A stretch of DNA of 19,818 nt. Source: Ettlia oleoabundans. Lineage: Eukaryota > Chlorophyta > Chlorophyceae > Chlamydomonadales. The notes below the pieces were generated by a model. The model was not told the origin of the DNA and did not search any database. It worked only from the letters and a program-made list of their open reading frames with translations. The stretch spans positions 1 to 19,818 of the forward strand of contig JAAMXP010000018.1 of assembly GCA_019693395.1 (NCBI GenBank), in the 5' to 3' direction. The position numbers and the translations under genes are program-made. Within the stretch, counting starts at the first letter, position 1; each line of letters starts with the position of its first letter. Shown piece after piece: positions 10,368 to 18,053 of this stretch.

Positions 10368-11200
10368 TCATTTGTTGAAGGTGCTCATCTGCGCCGCTGC
10401 CTCGGTGCCGTACTTCCCACCCAGCGCATCCCGGCCAGAGTCACCTTCCTTCGCCGTGGTATCATCCATGCCTGCCTTGTTGGGGCCTGCATTTCGCACC
10501 CAGGGGCACACAGGTCGTAAGGCCGCCCCTGCCAGGTGCCAAGCCTATGTGTCAAGCCTCTGCTGCTTGCGCACTGGTGCGCTGGCTGATGCAACCATTA
10601 ACAGCCAGTAGTGCTTTGCTGTCCTCGTCACTCACCCTGCTGGGCGGCCTCGGCTCCCAGGCGCTTAGCCTCACGCACCACATCCTCGCTGGTCTGGCCA
10701 GCGCGTGGGTCGGGGCTCATCTCCTCCGCTGCCTCCGTTCCATATCGACGGCCCAGCTTGTCCTGTCCCAGCTCAGCTTGCTTTGGGACTTGGTCTTCCT
10801 GCCAGAGGTGTACAGCTTGTGGCGGCGCTCGTCAGTGGGGGCTGCCTAGCAGCTGAACAGCGGACAATGCACCGCCTCTCCTCTGCTCCCAGAACGAAAC
10901 CCAACAAGGCGTGGCACCCATTACCACAATCTACATACACCATGCTATTTGATTGAGCCTCGGCAGCTCTTCTAGGTTTGCTGCCAGAACCTTGGACTGA
11001 CGGTGCCCTCTCACCATTGCGAGATGAGTGCGACGGTTGCTTCCCTGGGAATCCGATAACGTGGCTATTGCTGGAATATCGTTGCCTTACAACACTGACG
11101 TGTTGGCACCAAGCTTTTCAGACTTTGCTCCACCTGGCTTTCCTTTCCCTCGAACATTGGACAGGCTATTCCTCTCAACGTTCACAGCAAATGAAGGCAT
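10368..11200 (-). CDS. Unrecognised small hydrophilic protein with duplicated L-G-x-x-Y-G-T-E-A-A motif
   Basis: I do not recognise a family. Two minus-strand exons are well supported: 10798-10636 (CAG acceptor, GTGAGT donor) and 10486-10368 (CAG acceptor, TGA stop), joined in phase. They encode about 93 residues rich in Ala, Glu, Gly, Lys and Gln. LGRRYGTEAAEEMS in the first exon is matched by LGGKYGTEAAAQMS in the second, so each exon carries one unit; a related KRLGAEAA lies between them. The composition resembles stress-induced hydrophilic (LEA-like) proteins, but that is only a resemblance. The 5' end is uncertain. One model adds 11200-11091 and 10980-10941, closing exactly in phase at 143 residues, with SEKLGAN in its first exon. 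A shorter model starts at the ATG at 10943-10941 and gives 94 residues. The longer model's first donor overlaps a TGTAA that may instead be the poly(A) signal of the upstream carboxypeptidase gene. No ATG opens either supported exon. Confidence 0.5.
11087..11091 (-). terminator. Candidate poly(A) signal TGTAA for the carboxypeptidase gene
   Basis: On the minus strand TGTAA (followed by GG) lies 215 nt past the carboxypeptidase stop. The same bases could instead be the GTAAGG donor in the longer model of the neighbouring small repeat-protein gene. The two readings are hard to hold together unless the transcription units overlap. Confidence 0.4.
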
Positions 11201-11305
11201 TCCTCAGTCGAGACTCAAAATTCAGCATATAAATGGTAGAGACAAGCGCGAAAAGCAAGCGGAAAAGGGTGAGCCCAACATACAGTTATTGCGGCAGCAA
11301 AGCCG

Positions 11306-14300
11306 TCACGCTTGACGCCTATGACTCCGGCGCTGCAAACGACGGTGCGTAATGAGCAATCCATACACTGTGGCTGCCCCTACACCCAGCATCAGCAGGC
11401 GATCCCGGGCCCGTGTCCCTCCTGTTAGCGGGTCGCCGCCTAGCATGATCTCCCCGCTGCTGCGCCGCCCGCTGCCCTTAACCCTCCAGGGTAGCAACCC
11501 GCCACTGCCGCTGTCGCTAGGCTGCAATAAGCTACGCAGGCTGTATGCCACGTCGCCGCCGCTGCTGCTGCCTTCCCGCGCCAGCACAAAGTGCCGCTGT
11601 GCGCCGGAACCATCCTCCGGGACTGTGAGGTTGATTGAGAAGGGCTTGTAGCCCTCCTTGCTCACAGTCACAGTATACCGCCCAGGTGCCAGGGGGCGGT
11701 AGTAGTCCCCAAAATTTTCGCGGGAGTAAGTCACCGTGGAGATGCCCGCAACTGCAACAAAGCAGGATAGAGCAGGCGTATGGGTGGGCACCAAACGTGC
11801 AAGCAGTGTTGGTTCTGAAGTGAGAGCCAAGCCATGCAACGCTGCATTTGGGCCTGGTAAATCCCAGTGAGCTGCATGAGCCACGCAATGCACCACCAAT
11901 CTGAAGACTGCCCCGTCTGCCTGTGCACTTGCCGCATACCGGGCCGCCCGTGATGTGTGCTAACATAACCACCTGTGATGTTAGCACCACTCAGTGGCAT
12001 CAGCTCCGCCCCTTTGGAGCCGCGCAGCTTGCCCTCCGCCTGCACGCTGCCCCACACGCTGCACAAGCAGCACAGCATAAGACAAAACTTGTGTCAGTGT
12101 CAGTGGGCAACAGCCACAGTGAATGTGAGGATGCACTACCTTGCGCCAACCCTGATTCGCAGGCCACCAACTGGCAGGCCACGCATGCAACACCCGTTGC
12201 AAGTCAAATAAACCTAGCGACAACCCAGCACAGCACGTTCGCTGCAGGGAACTGGGTACGCCTGCCACACAGGGTATCGTGGTGCGCCTCACGCATGCCG
12301 CACCCGCCGAATGTTGCCACCAGGGGAAAGGCCAACAGCGCGTCTCTGTTGTCCTCCCACAACTTGGCGAGCTCAGGCTCATCAGGCCATTTGCCTGGGC
12401 TGCATGGCAGGGTGTGGTAGGAGCCACAGCTAGCGGGTACAGCATCAACAACTGCTTTTGAAAGAGAATGTCACCCCCTCGAGATTTTGAGAGCTCAACC
12501 CGCCTTTTCCCCTCAACCAATTGCTACAGCCAGAGCCATTGCTATCAAGCTTCAAGCCCTCCTTCAGCCCACCCCCCACCTGAGCTCTAATGTGAGCTCC
12601 AGGCAGCGTCCCACCACATAGTTCCAGTCCTGCATGCTGCCGTAAATTGGGTACCAGTTGGCACCATTGGTAATGCCGCCGTTGGGGAACTCCTGCATAC
12701 GGGGCAACGAGGGGGCCGGGGGTTGCATTGACTGCATGGGTTGCTGGAGTGGGTACGCAACAACTGCAGCCATGTGCAGCAATGAAACTGGCGGGCCACG
12801 CAAAGTTGTTGCTAGCCCAACGGCTCACACAATGTGATTGTGCGACCTACTGCCCCCACCCACATCATTGTCTGGGTTGGCCATGCGCTTATGCGTGGTG
12901 GCATAGAGAGTGGCCAAGTGTCGGAAGGTGGCGTCGTCCGGGCATGCTTCGTAGCGCGTGGAGTGGTCATCGGTGCCATCCCACGGGTAGTTGGCAACCA
13001 GCGCGCCCTGCAGGTGGTTGGTGGAGGAGGAGATGGCAGTGATAGCACTCAAATCGCAAACTATACACAGGTCTCTTCAGCGCATCCCTCATCTGGTGCT
13101 GCTAATGCATGTGTGGAGCATCACACAACATACGATGGCGATCTCCTCGGGAAATAAAAAAAAACATATCAACTGGCAAAGCAGCCCTCTTTTGCCCCTA
13201 TTCACGGCAGTCACGCCTTTGCCCTAACGCCAAAAACAGGACCCTCCACCCACTTCATGCATGCTTGCGCCTGCCACAAAACCAGTGGCCAGGGTCCACT
13301 CCATCACGGCACGTGTCTCGGGCTGCTCTGCGCCGCTAGGCTCCATGTCGCGCGAGGAGAAGCGATCAGGAAAGTCGCGATTGAGGTCCATACCAGCACT
13401 GTAGCGCAGGTGAGAAACGGTGTATATGCATACCAGGGGCACGTAACATGGGCAAACAGGATATTTTTATTGAAGGAAGACAGCTCCCAACGCACACAGT
13501 GGCTGGAATTGCAACATGTAAGAGAGGCAGCCGAATGTTGAAAACGGATCAAGGGCAAGGCTATAGCTACTAGGCAGGGGATGCACGCATCAGCAGCTGG
13601 CTTGACAAAATGCATGGTAATGCCACCTCCCTGCTTTTTACCCACATTAGCCAGCCAGAAATGTGCATGCAATGACCCCAACACGCAGCGAGCGCGGCCA
13701 ATGCAGCGCTTAAGCCTCCTCATTGACATCATGAAAAGGGCGTGATAAAAGGCAACCGCGCTCACGACGGCTACTGCAGTAAACTGCAGAGCACACCAAC
13801 TCCAGCCAGCAATGGTCTTTGCACTCACTTATTGCCCCTTGCCCGCTGTTCGAAGCCGTCTGGGTTCATAGCGGGCATCAGCCAGAGGTGCATGCTTGAC
13901 ACGATGCGCTTGGCTCGTGGGTCGCTTTTGTAGTTAGAGCACAGCCACTCCGCTAGCGCCAACGTCAGCACACGCCCGGTGGGCTCATCGCCATGCACGC
14001 CCCCCACATACTTGACAGCTGGTTCCGCCTCGGCCTGCCCCGGCCGGTCGCTGATTTCAAGCACCCAGAGCGGCCTGCACAGCGGAGGACAGCGGCAGGT
14101 CAAAGCGGAACTGGTGCATGGACAGCAGCCTGACTTTTGAGGCTGTGCTCCAGTTTGTTGGCAGCTGCCAAGAAGCACTGCCTACAACACCCTCCACCGA
14201 CACTGCCGCATGCCCCTCTACTTTGCAAGATGCAGGCCATGCTCTACTCAACCATGTCGGGCATCAAAGGGAAGAGGCATATCCTTGCCAGTGGGAAGCT

Positions 14301-14656
14301 GGTGCTGTTGCCAACCATCACCCACACCGCCTGAAGGCACACCTGTTCTCTGCGCTGGTGCCGATCTGGCTCAGCTTGGCTATGTTCTTGCATCGCTTTT
14401 CATAACTCTGCAGCCATTCTGTTAGCTCCTCGTTGTCCAGGTATCGCCGCAAGGCCAGCTGCACATAGTCGAGCGCTGCCGAACCGCCGCCCTGCGCCAT
14501 TGGCTGGCTCTCATTCAGCAACCGCAACTCCACGGAGCTGCCCTTCTTCTTCTTCTTGCGTTTCAGAGCCGCTGTTTGCGCAGGCAGCCCGCTGCCCACT
14601 TCCATCAGGCACAGGATGCCCAGCAGCAGCAACAGCGCGGCCCGGAGGCGCGCCAT
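11306..14656 (-). CDS. Membrane-anchored M14 metallocarboxypeptidase, CPD/SOL1-like, complete, 8 exons
   Basis: Zinc carboxypeptidase of the N/E (regulatory) subfamily, expected to remove C-terminal Arg or Lys from peptides in the secretory or endosomal lumen. Exons on the minus strand: 14656-14343, 14074-13829, 13398-13254, 13007-12864, 12692-12580, 12429-12304, 12058-11973, 11751-11306; 539 residues. A signal peptide covers about 1-24, followed by a Lys-rich patch. Zinc ligands are H132 and E135 in VHGDEPTGR and H234 in SMHEGAL. MNPDGFE and DLNRDFP (191-197) form the substrate pocket. [20 protein letters not shown] and LELTLEL (catalytic Glu about 319) complete the site. A transthyretin-like domain follows (about 370-460, including [15 protein letters not shown]). 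One C-terminal membrane helix ([16 protein letters not shown]) precedes a basic tail. This single-catalytic-domain layout is that of Arabidopsis SOL1 rather than the multi-domain animal CPD. Catalytic residues are intact, though family D-Y-N-Y reads D-W-N-Y. The donor at 12303 (GTGCGG) and acceptor at 12430 were chosen by phase and homology. Confidence 0.93.
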
Positions 14657-15217
14657 TCGTGAGGGTGATTGGCCAAGCCCCCGCTCGAGCCCAGATCACA
14701 AAGGGAAAGCAGTCAGACAGGCACAAACGCAACGAACGGCGTTGCGAGATTGCGAATCTGTGCTGCAAACACAGTGAGCAACTGTCTGCAACTGGCAAGA
14801 GGGGTCCAGCTTTTGTCCTGTTGTCAACGCTGGCGCCACGTCCTCTCCCTAGTTTTCTCTCTCTCTCTGCTCGGGTGCAGGCATGCACACGCTTGCACAT
14901 TGATAAGTGGCTTCTTAAAAACCCAGGACTGCCGATGGCCACGATGCCGCTTTGTGGCAACTCGCTGTGAGCCCTGAGGCTTGGCTGGGCAACTTTTGCT
15001 GCAGGCAGGATCACGCACGTATGCTTGGTCGGATTGCAACATGACATCTCGATCGCCTCGGGCTGCTCCCAAGCCGCACCACCGCCAGTGTCACCGCCAC
15101 TGCCAGTTGGGTTGTGCAGAGCCACTTTGCCTCTTTGCCCTGCAGGCCAAGCCACTCTCAAGTCCCCTTTCATCCAAGTACAAAGTTTAGCACTGAAGTT
15201 TATAGGCTGTCGTAGGC
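14657..15217. promoter_or_regulatory. Divergent promoter region between carboxypeptidase and WDR83 genes
   Basis: 561 bp separate the two start codons, which face away from each other, so both promoters and 5' UTRs should lie here, perhaps as one bidirectional promoter. A (CT)6 run lies at 14857-14868. I see no clear TATA box and no convincing exon on either strand; long frames here are shadows with no protein signature. Confidence 0.55.
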
Positions 15218-17451
15218 ATGCCTGCCAGGCCGGCCCCAATGGGGCCCGCACCTGCGCCCGGCTCCCTCCTGCCCCCAAATGAGAAGCTGGCCAGCCAAGA
15301 AGCATATTGCTTGAAGGGCCACGAAGGCCCTGTACTGGCAGTGCGGTTCAACTCCCAGGGCACCTACTGCCTGTCCGGTGGCAAGGTGCACATCGGCACA
15401 TGCCACTATTGTGGCCGCAGATTGGTGCCGTCTCGCTCCACCTATCTGCGCCATCTGCCCAGGCCTACGGAAAGAATATGGTCTGAGAGTCGCACTGCCG
15501 CACTAGCAGTGGCCTCACAGCAATACCAATTGATGTTTCCTAAATGCCCACTGCCCTATCTGCTGGTTGCCACCTGCCACAGGACCGTACAGTGCGGCTG
15601 TGGAACCCTCACCGCGGCATACCCATCAAGGTCTACACCGGTCACGGCTACGATGTGCGTGATGTGGCGGTCGTCTCAGACAATAGCAAGTGAGCCACTC
15701 AATGCATGTTCCACTGCTTCTTTTCACAGACCTGTCGCCACGTTGGGGTTGCACTGGCACTATATCGGAGGACCGCATAAAGGCGGTTGCCTCTTGGCTT
15801 GCCGCCAGTGCAAGGTGCTTAAAGCTGTTGTCACCCCTCCCTGGTACTTCTGCAGGTTTGCCTCATGTGGCGGTGACCGCCAGGTGTTCTTGTGGGACGT
15901 TTCCACAGGAAACATAATCCGCAAGCTCCGCGGCCATGATGCCTACATCAACACAGTGCGCCGATAGCCTAGGTTTGCGCTTTGCGCTCGACATGGCTCT
16001 TGAAAAAACGTACATCCTTGCATGCAGGTGGCATGGGTTTTAAAAGGAGTCTCGAGATTTCTTTGGCTGCCAAGGCAGAGTTGCCTGCTGCAGATCTCTG
16101 TGCACCAATGTATAACCCTTGCCCTTTCCCCGCCTGCAGCTGTGCTTCAGCACTAACAATGACGTGCTGGTGAGCGGCGGATATGATGCTGCTGTCAAGG
16201 TGTGGGACTGCCGCTCCCGCTCTGTAGATGCTTTACAAGTGATGAAACCCTTTAAGGATTCCGTTACATCAGTGGCTGTCACAGAGCGGTGAGCGGAGCT
16301 TGAGCCCGTGCCCATGTTTGTTGCGCTCCTTGCGTGTCATGTGGTTGCCAAAGAGAGCTTACAAACAGAGCCACAGTCCCGGGAATGGCTTGCGCCTGTT
16401 GCAAATTGGCAGCACATTTCGTGCACGACCCATGCTACTCAAGACTTCTGTTGCTACGGCTGCAGCGCCGAGATCATTGCTGGCAGCGTAGATGGCAGCG
16501 TGCGGCGGTTTGACGTCCGCATGGGCCGTCTGTTCACTGATGAGCTACACCATCCTGTTACATGTGTCAAGGGTGCGTGGGAACCCCGCCACGCTGTATC
16601 TCACATGCCTGCTGTGGCCCTGCATGTTGCCAGTCCACCGGCCTACATGCCCCGCAGCATCCATCAAAACTAACCGTCAGGTACAGCCTGCACACTGGCT
16701 TTAATTGAAGTGTACACTACGCTACTGCATGTCTGTATGGTAGCGCTGCCGCTTGTGCTGGCACTAATCTGTAAACCAAGCTCTGCGCTCTGCCGCAGTC
16801 AGCCGTGACCACAACTGCGTGCTGGCGGCATGTATGGACGGCACCATTCGGCTGCTGGACAGGGCTGAGGGCGACCTGCTGGCCGAGTACACGGGTGGGT
16901 GGGTTTGCAGGGTGGTTTGAGCGGACACGTTCAAATACATGCGCTGTCATGTACTGCTGTCAGCGATATGGGTAGACTTCCAGCACCTGTGATTGAGCAG
17001 CGGCACCAAGCGTATGGTCTCCTTGCCCACGCAATCCGTTGAAGTTTGTGTTTCAGGTCACAAGCACAGCTCCTACAAGATGGACTGCTGCTTCACCCCA
17101 TCTGATGCCTTTGTTATTGGCTCATCGGGTGCGCTGATATAGGTTTCTGTCTGGTTCCTGGAGCCGGCTGTAGAATTAGCTGGATCAGCTGCTGCCGCCA
17201 GTTCTCTTCGCCACTTGCAGGATCATCTACTCTTGTCCGCCGGTTGTTGTGTGCCGTGATGCTGTTGTATTCTGCTTATGCTTATGCTGCGCGCAGAGGA
17301 TGGGCGGGTGTTTTACTGGGAGCTGGTGGAGGCAGAGCTGGTGCACAGCTTCCAGGCGCATGCTGACGTCATCTGCAGCCTGGCAGTGCACCCCAAGGGC
17401 GAGTGCCTGCTCACCTCGTCTGTGGATGGCACGCTCAAGGTCTGGACCTGA
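15218..17451 (+). CDS. WDR83: WD40 repeat protein WDR83/MORG1, complete, 8 exons
   Basis: Seven-bladed WD40 propeller scaffold. In animals WDR83 (MORG1) scaffolds ERK signalling and co-purifies with catalytic spliceosomes; its algal role is not shown here. Exons: 15218-15385, 15583-15689, 15856-15955, 16140-16288, 16466-16572, 16799-16894, 17057-17128, 17297-17451; 317 residues, close to the human 315. Blades are visible in order: GHEGPVLAVRF...TVRLWN, GHGYDVRD...VFLWD, GHDAYINT...VKVWDCRSR, the non-canonical SVTSVAV...GSVDGSVRRFDVRMG, TCVKVSRDHN...TIRLLD, GHKHSSYKMDCC...VFYWELVE, and a last HADVICSLAVHP...TLKVWT. The segments GSVDGSVRRFDVRMGRLF and YKMDCC are hallmarks of the WDR83 family. 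A stop-free frame runs from exon 1 through introns 1 and 2 (15218-15967) but it leaves the protein frame inside intron 1. The gene is divergent from the carboxypeptidase gene, 561 bp between start codons. Confidence 0.95.
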
Positions 17452-17483
17452 GGTGGACCTAAGGTGGACCTAAGGTGGACCTA
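17451..17483 (+). repeat. Three perfect 11-bp tandem copies at the WDR83 stop codon
   Basis: AGGTGGACCTA occurs three times head to tail, starting on the last base of the WDR83 TGA. Because 11 is not a multiple of 3, the copies create TAA at 17460, TAA at 17471 and TAG at 17482. With the TGA, all three forward frames are stopped within 36 bp. Confidence 0.95.
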
Positions 17484-18053
17484 GCACTGCTGCCCGCCAT
17501 GCCAGTACCCATTGTTGCGGGTAGCAGCACTGTGTCTCACCCTTTCCTTAAGAATGCTCACTAAACATTATATCTCAATCGTTGCTACAAATGCGAGTAA
17601 AACTACTGCCAACAGCATCGTAATCGAACCAAATTGAAAAGGCTGGGGCCGCCGCTACTTTGCGCCAGCTCTTTCGCCAGCACCATGCCGCTCAACTTGC
17701 ATCTGTTTTGGAGCTGATGCTCCCGGTCAGGCTGCCCGGCATGGTTGTAGCAGCAGTCATACAAGTCCAGTAGCCCTCCGCAACCGCCCAACCGGCTGCT
17801 TGTGGCAGTGTCAGTTACGCGGCCTCAACTTCCTCGAGTGACCTGGCGAGCCTAACTGTCGAACTGACGGTTCGAAAAGCGCAGGAGATCCAACGATCTA
17901 CTGTTTGTCGCTTATTTCTACACTGGTTTACCTTAATTCTACGCTGCAATACGGCGCCGAGCGCCCGCTAACCACATAAAGAAACTGCTGGTTTGTTGAT
18001 GGCCTTGGAGCGCGTCCTGACGGCTTAGGGAGTGGAAGCGACCGGTTAGCATA
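17484..18053. other. Intergenic: WDR83 3' UTR and lectin-gene promoter
   Basis: No recognised gene. The left part should be the WDR83 3' UTR, although I found no TGTAA. The right part should be the promoter and 5' UTR of the lectin gene. A minus-strand frame of about 62 codons (17791-17603) is open but begins on TTG, not ATG, and I do not recognise its product. Confidence 0.5.

Noticed and set aside
10547..10849. A plus-strand frame of about 100 codons rich in Leu and Ala, looking like membrane helices
   Set aside because: It is antisense to the two well-supported minus-strand exons with the duplicated motif; Ala/Leu-rich antisense frames are expected opposite GC-rich coding sequence.
13304..13828. 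A 174-codon minus-strand frame
   Set aside because: It covers intron 2 of the carboxypeptidase gene and enters exon 3 in the wrong frame; the M14 homology fixes the frame of that exon.
14511..15305. A 264-codon minus-strand frame across the divergent promoter
   Set aside because: It overlaps exon 1 of both the carboxypeptidase and WDR83 genes in other frames, has no recognisable domain, and shows the odd composition of a shadow frame.
15218..15967. A continuous 249-codon frame starting at the WDR83 ATG
   Set aside because: It runs through introns 1 and 2, whose lengths (197 and 166) together are a multiple of three. WD-repeat homology breaks at 15385 and resumes in frame only at 15856, so the spliced model is correct. 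The CHYCGR segment in intron 1 is a chance zinc-finger look-alike.
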